Shown: positions 24,339-32,507 of the stretch, piece after piece
Numbering within the stretch: position 1 is the stretch's first letter
Layout of the letters: the number at the start of each line of letters is the position of its first letter
Assembly (NCBI GenBank): GCA_027489535.1
Contig: JAIXZO010000022.1
Coordinates: 248,001-312,000, forward strand
Length of the DNA stretch: 64,000 nt
Direction: 5' to 3'
DNA from: Hyphomicrobiales bacterium
GTDB taxonomy: Bacteria; Pseudomonadota; Alphaproteobacteria; Rhizobiales; Beijerinckiaceae
Notes under the pieces: generated by a model
The model's database searches: none
Seen by the model: the letters and a program-made list of their open reading frames with translations, nothing else
Told to the model about the DNA's origin: nothing
Program-made: the position numbers and the translations under genes

Positions 24339-25526
24339 ATGATGAACGCTGTTTCCAAGATCGATGCCGACGCCGCGCGAATCGTGCGGGTCGATCACTG
24401 GCTGGTGCGCATGCCGCTGGCCGAAACCATCTTATGGGGCTCGGGCCGCCGCTCGGGCACCACGCGCCTGATCTGCCGGATCCAAACCCGCGACGGCGGG
24501 ATCGGCTGGGGCGAGACCATTTCGCTGATCGACAACGTGCCGGCGGTGTTCGCGAAGATCGTCGCGCCGCTGGCGGTCGGCTATGCGGTGTCGGACGCCG
24601 AGAAGTTTCACCGCCACGTCTTGGGCGCGGGCTATTACCATCACAAGCGCGCGGCGGTGATGGCGATCGCGGCGCTGGAAGCGGCGATGTGGGACGCGTT
24701 GGGCCGCCGCGCCGGACTGCCGCTCTGGGCCCTGTGGGGCGGGTTGTGGCGCGACCGGGTGGCCGCATCGGCCTACATCTTCGTCAATGATCCGGCCAAG
24801 GTGGCCGATGCCGCGAAACGCTTCCTCGACGACGGCTTCGAGACGTTCAAGATCAAGATCGGCGTATCGCCGGAAAGCGACGTGCCGCTGGTGGAGGCGG
24901 TGAAATCGGTCGCGGGGGCGCGCGACGTCCGCGCCGACGTGAACGGCGCTTGGACGCCCGGCACGGCGCGGCGGCAGATGGCGAAGCTCGCGCCGTATGA
25001 CCTCGCTTACGTCGAGCAGCCTTTGGAACTCGACGATCTCGCGGGCCATGTCGAATTGCGCAAGTGCCAGACGGTGCCGATCGCGCTGGACGAGAGCGCC
25101 TATACGCTGTCGGACGTCGGCAACATCGTGCGCGCCGGGGCGGCGGACGTGGTGCTGCTCGATCCGCATGAGGCGGGCGGGCTGTGGCAGGTGATCAAGC
25201 AGGCGGCCGTGTGCGAAGCCGTGGGCATTCCGGTGACGCTGCATTCGGGCGGGGAACTGGCGCTGTCGCAGGCGGCCTACGTGCATCTCGCCGCGGCGAT
25301 CCCCAACATGACGCTCGCCATCGACACGGAGCAGACCTATCTCGCGGGCGACATCGCGCCGGACGGGCCGAAGCTGGTGCGCGGCGGTTTCGCCGTGCCG
25401 GACCGGCCGGGGCTGGGCGTGGAGCCCGACCTCGACCTGATCGCCCGCTACGCGGTGGACGGCATCAGCGGGGCGTATCTCGACCCGGAAAAGCCGGGCT
25501 GGTTCCCGATGAAGCCCGCCTATTGA
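24339..25526 (+). CDS. Mandelate racemase-family enzyme (divergent copy)
   Basis: 395 residues of the enolase superfamily, mandelate racemase subgroup. It has a KxK motif (Lys171, Lys173 in FKIKIG), metal ligands Asp200 (VRADVNG), Glu226 (YVEQP) and Asp251 (ALDES), and the His-Asp dyad with Asp275 in VVLLDPHEAGG and His302 in VTLHSGGE. This favours a racemase or acid-sugar dehydratase. It is divergent from the IclR-SMP-30 fusion, so it is probably in the same regulon. ATG 24339 or the next codon 24342 may be used. A TTGACA lies at 24304-24309, but without a good -10. It is only weakly related to the copy at 15309-16481. Confidence 0.92.
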   Translation: MMNAVSKIDADAARIVRVDHWLVRMPLAETILWGSGRRSGTTRLICRIQTRDGGIGWGETISLIDNVPAVFAKIVAPLAVGYAVSDAEKFHRHVLGAGYYHHKRAAVMAIAALEAAMWDALGRRAGLPLWALWGGLWRDRVAASAYIFVNDPAKVADAAKRFLDDGFETFKIKIGVSPESDVPLVEAVKSVAGARDVRADVNGAWTPGTARRQMAKLAPYDLAYVEQPLELDDLAGHVELRKCQTVPIALDESAYTLSDVGNIVRAGAADVVLLDPHEAGGLWQVIKQAAVCEAVGIPVTLHSGGELALSQAAYVHLAAAIPNMTLAIDTEQTYLAGDIAPDGPKLVRGGFAVPDRPGLGVEPDLDLIARYAVDGISGAYLDPEKPGWFPMKPAY

Positions 25527-25534
25527 AAGCGACG

Positions 25535-25551
25535 GGCCGCGACGTGCGGCC
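25535..25551. terminator. Hairpin between convergent genes
   Basis: GGCCGC (25535-25540) and GCGGCC (25546-25551) form a short GC-rich stem with a 5-base loop in the 36 bases between the mandelate-racemase-family gene and the convergent ATP-grasp gene. There is no T-run on either side, so it may only assist termination. Confidence 0.35.
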
Positions 25552-25562
25552 GGTGCGCGGCG

Positions 25563-26519
25563 TCAGGCGGCGGCGCGGTCACGGCCGGCGCGCAGCAGCC
25601 GGTCGAGATGACGCGCGATGGTGCGCATGCCGAACAGGCCGGCGCGCGCTTCCGCATCCGGGTTGTAATTGGTGTTGGTGTTGACGTCGTAGGTGAAGAT
25701 CTCGCCCGCGGCGTTTTCGATGATCTCGATGCCCGCGATGCCGATGCCGTTGGCGGCGAGGAAGCGCTCATAGGTCGGCACGAGCGGGTTGGAATAATCC
25801 TCGACGATGCGGAATTTCTCGGACGGCGCGACCGCCGGGCAGGCTGCGGAGCCGATGGCGATCGAGTCGATCTGGCAGGCGTCGGCCGGGCAGAGCTCGA
25901 AGCCCTCGCTGGTGTCCACGCGCACGGCATAGACGAAGCGGCCGCCGATGAATTCGAGCCGGGTGATGAAGGGCTCGGGCGCCTGCACGTAATGCTGCAC
26001 GAGCGTGATGCCGTCGACGGGTTCCTCGAAATCGGGCGAGGCGAGATGCTCGTCGAGCGCGGCGCGGCTCATGAACAGCCGGACGCCGAGGCCCTTGCCG
26101 CCGCGATTGTGCTTGAGGATCAGCGGGAACCCGAGCTTCTCCGCCGCGCCCGCGATGTTGTCCTTGCCCACAACGGCGAGCGTATCGGGCGTGCGGATGC
26201 CGAAGGCGGCGAGAGCTTCGTATTGAGCCACCTTGCTGATCTCGAGCCGCAGCGCACGGGAATCGTTGACGACGGTGCGGCCGTGCCGTTCCAGCCAGGC
26301 GAGCACGCCGCCGGTATATTCGGCGGCGAAGCGGTGGTCGCGGGTATGCGACGAGGCGCTCATGCGGTTGTAGAACACGCCCTCGGGCGGGGTGGAGCGC
26401 AGGTCCAGCACGCCTTGGTCGAGAAACCACTCCTCATAGGGCGTGCCGAGTTCGTCGAAGGCCCGGCGCAACGGTTCGACCCAAACGCCGTTCTCGTGGA
26501 TGACGTAGACCTTGGACAT
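25563..26519 (-). CDS. ATP-grasp domain protein (RimK-like ligase)
   Basis: 318 residues of the ATP-grasp fold. The nucleotide lysine is in FPLILKHNRGGKGLGVRLF (about 128-146), the central domain holds VQHYVQAPEPFITRLEFIGGRFVYAVRV (about 172-199), and the Mg ligands appear in GIEIIENAAGEIFTYDVNTNTNYN (about 268-291). Such proteins join an acid to an amine through an acyl phosphate. No peptide-ligase partner, carrier or export gene is adjacent. ATG 26519 has GGGAG upstream and its own predicted promoter, so it is a single-gene unit between two large catabolic operons. The substrate is unknown. Confidence 0.85.
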   Translation of the reverse strand: MSKVYVIHENGVWVEPLRRAFDELGTPYEEWFLDQGVLDLRSTPPEGVFYNRMSASSHTRDHRFAAEYTGGVLAWLERHGRTVVNDSRALRLEISKVAQYEALAAFGIRTPDTLAVVGKDNIAGAAEKLGFPLILKHNRGGKGLGVRLFMSRAALDEHLASPDFEEPVDGITLVQHYVQAPEPFITRLEFIGGRFVYAVRVDTSEGFELCPADACQIDSIAIGSAACPAVAPSEKFRIVEDYSNPLVPTYERFLAANGIGIAGIEIIENAAGEIFTYDVNTNTNYNPDAEARAGLFGMRTIARHLDRLLRAGRDRAAA

Positions 26520-26548
26520 TGCGGGCTCCCGAATTCCGATTTCACGCC

Positions 26549-26577
26549 ATCCTAATCCATTTTTCTCGATATCACAA
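26549..26577 (-). promoter_or_regulatory. Predicted promoter of ATP-grasp gene
   Basis: On the minus strand TTGTGA (26577-26572) and TAGGAT (26554-26549) are separated by 17 bases inside a locally AT-rich stretch (26540-26630). The -10 box ends 30 bases before the start codon. Each box matches consensus at 4 of 6 positions. Confidence 0.4.
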
Positions 26578-26690
26578 AAAGCGGCACGATATTTCATAAT
26601 TACACGTTTTATTTTGGTGTTTTTCGGGCGACGCCGGTCGACACGACGCTCTCGCGGAAAAAAGGGCTCCGATTCCACTTTGAAAGGGTG

Positions 26691-28088
26691 TCAATCGACC
26701 ATGCGGCCCGCGCGCAGGCCGGCCGCGCGGCCGAGGACGGTCGCGGTCAGCAGGCCGTTGCCGGACAGATAGCCGGCCGCCGTGGAGCCCGAAACGCCCG
26801 CCGCCGCGCCGCCGACGGCGAAAAGGTTGGGCAGGAACGAACCGTCGCGGCGCTTCACCCGCCCCTCCGCATCGACCGCGAGCCCGCCTTGGGTATGGAA
26901 GAGCGCGCCCGTGACCTTGACCGCGCAATAGGGCGGCACGAGCGGGGACGACGCCGACCAATCGCGGTCGAAGCGATCCGTTCCGGTTCCCGCACGGGCG
27001 GCCTCGATCTCCGAGAAGGTCGCGGCCAGCGCCGATTCAGGGACCTTGAGAGCGGTCGCGAGTTCGGCGACTGAACCGGCCGTCACGACCGCGCCCATGG
27101 CCTCCGCGTTGCGGAAGTCCTCGAACTGGCGCGCCACCGCCGCGATGCGGGCGTCGAAGATGTCGAAGGCGGTCTTGTCGCGTTCCTTCAGGACGACGGC
27201 GGCCTGCTCCGAATAGCCCTGCGTCTCGTCGTTGAAGCGGCGGCCGTCGAGATTGACCTGAAAGCCGCCCTCCATCACCACGGCCCAGCTGACGAGGATG
27301 CCGTGCGGGTGGGCGACCGAACCGTGGCCCTGATAGCCGGACATGGCGGACAATTCCGCCCCGAGCGCCTCGCCCCACAGCACCGCGTCGCCGCGATTGC
27401 CGGGATGACCGAAATAGAGCGCGTCGGCCATTTCCGGGATGTAGCGGCGGACGAGATCGGGATTTCCGCCGTAGCCGTTGCTCGCGAGGATCAGCGCGGT
27501 GCAGCCGACATCCTCGACGGAGCCGTCGGGACGCGCGATGCGCACGCCCGTCACGCTGCCGTCGGGCGTCGCGAACAGGGCCGCGACGGTCGCGTCCGTC
27601 AGGATCGGAATGTCCCGGCTTTCGACGGCTTGACGCAGACGATCCACCAGCTCCGCCCCCGACCGCGAGGGCAAGCCGTGCATCCGGCGCGCGGAATGGC
27701 CGGGATAGCTGAAATCATGAACCACGGAGAACGGCAGGCCGTAGGAATCCGCGAGCCATTCGATCAGCGGACCGGAGCCCTCCGCCACGGCGCGGACGAA
27801 GGCGGGGTCGGGCTCGTTCTCGGCTTTCTTGGAGATGTCGGCCGCGAAGACTTCGGCGGCGTCGTCGATGCCGTGCTCGCGCTGAAAGCGCGTCGGAGCG
27901 GCGGGGATGAGACCGGCGGACAGGGCGGTCGAGCCGCGCGGAACGGGATCGCGTTCGAGCACGGCGACGTCGACCCCGGCCTCCTTGGCGGCGAGCGCGG
28001 CCGTCAGCCCGGCCGCTCCCGCGCCGACGACGAGCACGGGAATTTCGGTCTCGAAAACGATCCCGGTCGCGTCGAGCACGGCGCTCAT
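26691..28088 (-). CDS. FAD-dependent oxidoreductase (fumarate reductase/KSTD-like flavoprotein)
   Basis: 465 residues of the FAD_binding_2 family. The dinucleotide site is VLVVGAGAAGLTAALAAKEAGVDVAVLERD (about 18-47), followed by GSTALSAGLIPAA. A second FAD contact lies at the C-terminus (LFAVGGAAAGVSGSTAAGYLSGNGLLTA). The HGSVAHPHGI and RRFNDETQGY segments are typical of fumarate reductase, urocanate reductase and ketosteroid dehydrogenase relatives, which reduce or form C=C bonds next to a carbonyl. Start ATG 28088 is in an ATGA overlap with the isochorismatase-fold gene. Last gene of the Hyu/Liv operon; it may act on an unsaturated acid from the pathway. Confidence 0.9.
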   Translation of the reverse strand: MSAVLDATGIVFETEIPVLVVGAGAAGLTAALAAKEAGVDVAVLERDPVPRGSTALSAGLIPAAPTRFQREHGIDDAAEVFAADISKKAENEPDPAFVRAVAEGSGPLIEWLADSYGLPFSVVHDFSYPGHSARRMHGLPSRSGAELVDRLRQAVESRDIPILTDATVAALFATPDGSVTGVRIARPDGSVEDVGCTALILASNGYGGNPDLVRRYIPEMADALYFGHPGNRGDAVLWGEALGAELSAMSGYQGHGSVAHPHGILVSWAVVMEGGFQVNLDGRRFNDETQGYSEQAAVVLKERDKTAFDIFDARIAAVARQFEDFRNAEAMGAVVTAGSVAELATALKVPESALAATFSEIEAARAGTGTDRFDRDWSASSPLVPPYCAVKVTGALFHTQGGLAVDAEGRVKRRDGSFLPNLFAVGGAAAGVSGSTAAGYLSGNGLLTATVLGRAAGLRAGRMVD

Positions 28089-28696
28089 GAGGCTTCGATC
28101 TCGCGCAGACAATCGGCGATGCTCATCACCGGCGCGACGGGGCGCAGCGCGTCGATCGCGATGCGGTGGGTCTCCTCGGTGAAGGCGGCGCAGCCGTCCT
28201 CGAGCACCGCGACCTCGAAGTCGCGCACGTGGCAATCGCGCACCGTGGAGGCGACGCCGCCGTTGGTGACGATGCCGCAGACATAGAGCTTCTCGATGCC
28301 GACCTTGCGCAGCACCCATTCCATGCGGGTCATGTAGAAGGCCGAATAGGCGATCTTTTCGACGGTGAGATCCGCCGGTTGCAGCGCGTCGACGAGGGCG
28401 TGCCCCCAGCCGCCGGGCATGAAGTCGCCCTTTTTCAGAAAGGGCCGAAGCTGCTTCAGATGCGGCGAGATCAGCGGCTCGCCGCCCTTGGCGGGCACCA
28501 GCGTGAACTGGGTCGAGACGATCCACCCGCCCTTGGCGCGGAGGGCGTCGGCAAGCGGCTTGATGCGCCCGGGCAGCGCGGCGATGGCGGGGGCGGACTG
28601 GCCCGCCCGCCCGTAAGCCCCGTCGGGATGCAGGAAGTCGTTCTGCAGGTCGACGATGAGGAGCGCGGTGCGCGCGACGGGAACGGCGGCGGTCAT
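28085..28696 (-). CDS. Isochorismatase-fold hydrolase lacking the nucleophilic cysteine
   Basis: 203 residues. Asp16 in LLIVDLQNDF and Lys114 in VEKIAYSAFYMT match the Asp and Lys of the family triad. The position of the nucleophilic Cys (TNxCVxST) is Gly147: the protein reads CGIVTNGGVASTVRD. In true isochorismatases the Cys is also replaced, and they cleave a vinyl ether; the amidase members need the Cys. The call is thus hydrolase of the fold, not amidase. Both ends overlap neighbours by ATGA (hydantoinase A upstream, flavoprotein downstream), so it belongs to the same pathway. Confidence 0.9.
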   Translation of the reverse strand: MTAAVPVARTALLIVDLQNDFLHPDGAYGRAGQSAPAIAALPGRIKPLADALRAKGGWIVSTQFTLVPAKGGEPLISPHLKQLRPFLKKGDFMPGGWGHALVDALQPADLTVEKIAYSAFYMTRMEWVLRKVGIEKLYVCGIVTNGGVASTVRDCHVRDFEVAVLEDGCAAFTEETHRIAIDALRPVAPVMSIADCLREIEAS

Positions 28697-30753
28697 TTCG
28701 CCCTCTCGATGACGACGTTGCCGAGCGCGTCCACCCTCGCCGTGAGGCCGGGATCGACGACCGTGGTCGCGTCGGGCTGTTCCAGAACCGCCGGGCCGAC
28801 GACGACCGCGCCGACCGGGAGGTCGAGACGCGACCAGATCGCCGTGTCGTGCCATCCGCCCGCAAACCAGACGGGGCGCGTGCCGCGGCGTGCGGCGTCG
28901 AGCGTCGCATCGGCCGACGGCGCGAGCGCCGTAAGATCGAAGGGTGGACGACGGCCGACGGCGGCGGTGCGCAGGGTGACGATGCGCATGGGAATGCCGG
29001 GCAGAAGGCGGCTGAACGACGTCTTGTAGGCGGCCTCGAAAGCCTGCCGCACGATGTCCGCCGAAATCCCCGTGCTTTCGCCCGCAAGCGTGACCGGCAG
29101 GGGCACCGAGATCGTGTGCGTCTGACCCATGTAATGCATGTCGAGCTCGTAGAGCACGTCTATGCGGTCCACGGCGACGCCCGCCCCGGCCACCACCGCC
29201 TCGGCCTCGCGGCCTTGCGCGACCATGAGGCGGTCGAGCGCGGCGGCGTCCAGAGCGTCGAGCATCCAATTGACCGTGCGCACCTGATCGTGCCGCAGAT
29301 CGGCGATGACGCATCCGAGCGCGGAGGTGATGCCCGGAAAGCGGGGGACCAAGGCGGACGCAAGCCCGACCTCCCCCACGAGCGCGCCCGCATGCAGCGC
29401 GCCGCCGCCGCCGAAGGGCATGACCGAGAATTTCTGCGGATCATGTCCGCGCTCGATGGAGACGAGCCTGATCGCGCCGGCCATGCGGGCATTCGCGATG
29501 CGCACGACGGCTTCGGCCGCGGCCATCACTTCGATGCCGAGCGGTTCGGCGACGTGTCTGGCGATGGCGGCCTTGGCGGCTTCGACGTCGAGGCGCTCCA
29601 ATTTGCCGCCGATGGGCCGTTCCGCATTGATGCGGCCGAGCACGACGTTGGCGTCCGTGAGGGTGGGACGGTCGTTGCCTTGGCCGTAACAGACGGGACC
29701 GGGGCGCGAGCCGGCGCTTTCGGGGCCGACCTGCAGCAGCCCGCCCTTGTCGACATGGGCGATAGAGCCGCCGCCCGCACCGATGGTGGAGATTTCGATC
29801 ATCGGCGTGCGGATGACCATACCGAAATCGATGGTGGTCTGGGCCGCCAGCACCGAGCGGCCGTCGGCGATCAGCGACACGTCGAAGGACGTGCCGCCGA
29901 GATCGCCCGTGATCACGTTCGCAAAGCCCGCCGCATCGGCGATGGCGGCGGCGGCGATGACGCCGGCGGCGGGGCCGGACAGCGCCGTGCGCACCGGGAG
30001 CCGCCGGGCGGTCGCCGTGGACATGACGCCGCCGTTCGACTGCACGATGTGGAACGAGCCCTTGAAGCCCTCGCCGTCGAGCGCGTTCTGCAGCTTGCCG
30101 AGATAGGAGCCGACCACGGGCTGGAGATAGGCGTTGAGCGCGGTGGTGGAGGCGCGCTCGAATTCACGGATTTCGGGGAGGATTTCGAAGGACGCCACGA
30201 CGTCCTCGTTGGGCCATACCGCGCGCACCGCTTCCACCGCCGCCTTTTCGTTGGCGGAGTTGGCGTAGGCGTTGATGAAGAAGACGGCGACGGCCTGCGC
30301 GCCCTTGGCGAGCAGGGTGCGGGCGGCGGCCTTGACCGCCTCCGGATCGACGGGCGTGCGGATGCTGCCGTCGGCGAGCACGCGCTCTTCCACCTCGAGC
30401 CGCAGGTCGCGCTCGGCCACCGGTTTGAAATCGCCCCACAGGCCCCAGGTGCGGGGCCGGTCGCGACGGCGCATTTCCAGCACGTCGCGGAAGCCGCGCG
30501 TGGTGATGACGCCGATCTTCGCGCCCTTGCGCTCCAACAGCGCGTTGGTGCCGACGGTGGTGCCGTGGACGATGGAGGAGAAGCCCTTCACGTCGCCCAG
30601 CTTGCGCAATCCGTCGAGAAAGCCGACCGCCTCGTCGCCGCGGTTGGAGGGAACCTTGGCGGTGGTGAAGCGCCGCTCCGCCTCGTCGAAGAGAAACAGG
30701 TCCGTGAAGGTGCCGCCGACGTCGACGCCTACGATGCCGCCGCGCGCGCTCAT
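28693..30753 (-). CDS. hyuA: Hydantoinase/oxoprolinase subunit A (HyuA family)
   Basis: 686 residues. N-terminal Hydant_A_N domain starts GVDVGGTFTDLFLFDE (about 8-23), with HGTTVGTNALLERKGAKIGVITTRGFRDVLEMRRRDRP. The ASKHA-type ATP core includes NGGVMS and VITGDLGGTSFDVSLI, followed by the GAGGGSIAHVD and GPVCYG segments. Its C-terminal domain ends with a propeller-like WF..G-W.....DLPVGAVVVGPAVLEQ. The family hydrolyses cyclic amides (5-oxoproline, N-methylhydantoin) with ATP; relatives carboxylate acetone or acetophenone. ATG 30753 overlaps the HyuB stop. The very long open frame up to 32550 reads through hyuB out of frame and is not a fusion. Confidence 0.94.
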   Translation of the reverse strand: MSARGGIVGVDVGGTFTDLFLFDEAERRFTTAKVPSNRGDEAVGFLDGLRKLGDVKGFSSIVHGTTVGTNALLERKGAKIGVITTRGFRDVLEMRRRDRPRTWGLWGDFKPVAERDLRLEVEERVLADGSIRTPVDPEAVKAAARTLLAKGAQAVAVFFINAYANSANEKAAVEAVRAVWPNEDVVASFEILPEIREFERASTTALNAYLQPVVGSYLGKLQNALDGEGFKGSFHIVQSNGGVMSTATARRLPVRTALSGPAAGVIAAAAIADAAGFANVITGDLGGTSFDVSLIADGRSVLAAQTTIDFGMVIRTPMIEISTIGAGGGSIAHVDKGGLLQVGPESAGSRPGPVCYGQGNDRPTLTDANVVLGRINAERPIGGKLERLDVEAAKAAIARHVAEPLGIEVMAAAEAVVRIANARMAGAIRLVSIERGHDPQKFSVMPFGGGGALHAGALVGEVGLASALVPRFPGITSALGCVIADLRHDQVRTVNWMLDALDAAALDRLMVAQGREAEAVVAGAGVAVDRIDVLYELDMHYMGQTHTISVPLPVTLAGESTGISADIVRQAFEAAYKTSFSRLLPGIPMRIVTLRTAAVGRRPPFDLTALAPSADATLDAARRGTRPVWFAGGWHDTAIWSRLDLPVGAVVVGPAVLEQPDATTVVDPGLTARVDALGNVVIERAK

Positions 30754-32507
30754 GCCGCGCTCCCGGCGCGCAGCGCGCGCGTGGCGGCGACGTCGAGCGT
30801 GCCGTCCTCGGACACGACCGCGTCGTAACGCTCGCGCGCGGCTTGGGGCGTGACATAGCCGAGCCGGACGTCGCGGGCGACGGTTTCGGCGGGGCGGGCG
30901 TCGGGGACGCCCCACCCTCCGCCTCCCGGCGTTTCCAGCCGGACGCGGCGACCCTTGGCGATCTTCACGTCGGTGATCTTGGAGGCGAGCGGCGGGGACT
31001 TCTCGCCCTCGTCCGTCTGCCAGACGAAGCGGTTGAGGGCGGCGGGTTCGCCGCCGTTGACACCGAAGGGCGCGAACTTGCCACGCTCGCCGAGCAGGAA
31101 GACGTCCGCACCGTTCTCGGAGAGCGTCTCGATCTCGTAGACCGCGCCGAGGCCGCCGCGATGCAGGCCGGGACCGCCGCTGTCGGGGCGCAGCGCCCAT
31201 TGCGTGAACATGACCGGGTAGGACGCTTCGAGAATTTCCGCGGGAGGAATGGTGGCCATCGAAATGGGGTTGTTGCCGTGATTGAGGCCGTCGGTTTCGG
31301 GATTGCCCCCGAGGCCGCCGCCGAAGAAGGAGAACATGACGTATCGCGACCCGTCGGCGCGGTGGCCGGCGACGGACAGGGCGTTGATGGTGCCGAACGG
31401 CGCGGCGGTGGCCCGGTCGGGCATCGCCTCGGCGAGCGCGCCGAAGACGACGCCGATGACGCGCAGGATGGTTTCGGTATAGCCGCCGACCGGCTTGGGA
31501 GCCGAAACGCCCAGCAGCGTCGTATCGGGGATGACGAAGGTGATCGGCGCGAGGCAGCCGGCATTGGCCGGCACGTCGGTGAAGACGTGCTTCAGCGCGA
31601 CGTAGCAGCACGCCACGGCGGTGGAGCGGGCGATGTTGAGCGGGCCGGCGCAGGGCGGGGAGGACCGGGAGAAATCCAGCGTCATCCGATCGCCCGCGAT
31701 GGTGAGATCGAGCGCGATGGTGAGCGGGTCGTCGGTGACGCCGTCGTTGTCGAGCTTGTCCTCGAAGGCGTAGACGCCGTCCGGCAGGGCGGCGAGCGTT
31801 TCGCGCATCAGCTTTTCGGCGCGGGCGGTGAAGGCGTCGAAGGCCGCGGCGACGACGGCGTCGCCGTAATCGTCGAGCAGGCCGCGCAGACGCTTCTCGC
31901 CGAGATCGAGCGCGTTCAGCTGGCCGTTGAGATCGCCGAAATTGGACTGCGGCACGCGGCTGTTGGCGGACAGGATGGCGATGATGTCGTCGTTGATCTT
32001 GCCGTGCGAGATCAGCTTGACGGGGGGAATGCGCACGCCTTCCTGGAAGCTTTCCGTGGCGCGCGCGTTGAAGCCGCCCGGCACGTTGCCGCCGATGTCG
32101 AGCCAATGGCCGACCGAGGCCAGCCAGCAGAACAGGACGCCGCAGCGGAAGATGGGGCGCACGAGGCGGAAATCGTTGAGGTGGGTGCCGCCGTCGTAGG
32201 GGTCGTTGAAGAGGAAGGTGTCGCCCTCCTCCAGCCCGCCGTCGCGCGCGACCTTGTCGATGACGGCCTTCACCGCGAAGGCCATCGCGCCGACGAAGAT
32301 GGGCAGGCCCGTGGTGCCCTGAACGAGGGTCGCGCCGGTTTCGGGGTGGTAGATGCCGTGGCAGGCGTCGCGGGCCTCGGCGATGATGGGGTTGAAGGCC
32401 GAGCGGAACAGCGTGGCGTCCATCTCGTCGGCGATCTGCTCGAGCCGGCCCTTGAGCACCGCCAAGGTGACGGGATCGACGGCGGTTGCGGCAAGCGGGG
32501 CGGTCAT
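30750..32507 (-). CDS. hyuB: Hydantoinase/oxoprolinase subunit B (HyuB family)
   Basis: 585 residues covering the whole Hydantoinase_B domain. MTAPLAATAVDPVTLAVLKGRLEQIADEMDATLFRSAFNPIIAEARDACHGIY is the typical start, and NDPYDGGTHLNDFRLVRPIF, GHWLDIGG and the C-terminal KITDVKIAKGRRVRLETPGGGGWG are hallmarks. It forms the alpha/beta complex with HyuA. The stop overlaps hyuA and the start overlaps the lyase gene upstream (both ATGA), which indicates tight coupling. The true cyclic substrate is not visible, but the neighbouring Liv-type transporter suggests a small amide, imide or amino acid derivative. Confidence 0.94.
   Translation of the reverse strand: MTAPLAATAVDPVTLAVLKGRLEQIADEMDATLFRSAFNPIIAEARDACHGIYHPETGATLVQGTTGLPIFVGAMAFAVKAVIDKVARDGGLEEGDTFLFNDPYDGGTHLNDFRLVRPIFRCGVLFCWLASVGHWLDIGGNVPGGFNARATESFQEGVRIPPVKLISHGKINDDIIAILSANSRVPQSNFGDLNGQLNALDLGEKRLRGLLDDYGDAVVAAAFDAFTARAEKLMRETLAALPDGVYAFEDKLDNDGVTDDPLTIALDLTIAGDRMTLDFSRSSPPCAGPLNIARSTAVACCYVALKHVFTDVPANAGCLAPITFVIPDTTLLGVSAPKPVGGYTETILRVIGVVFGALAEAMPDRATAAPFGTINALSVAGHRADGSRYVMFSFFGGGLGGNPETDGLNHGNNPISMATIPPAEILEASYPVMFTQWALRPDSGGPGLHRGGLGAVYEIETLSENGADVFLLGERGKFAPFGVNGGEPAALNRFVWQTDEGEKSPPLASKITDVKIAKGRRVRLETPGGGGWGVPDARPAETVARDVRLGYVTPQAARERYDAVVSEDGTLDVAATRALRAGSAA

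Noticed and set aside
28085-28696. Nicotinamidase or maleamidase
   Set aside because: The nucleophilic Cys is replaced by Gly147.
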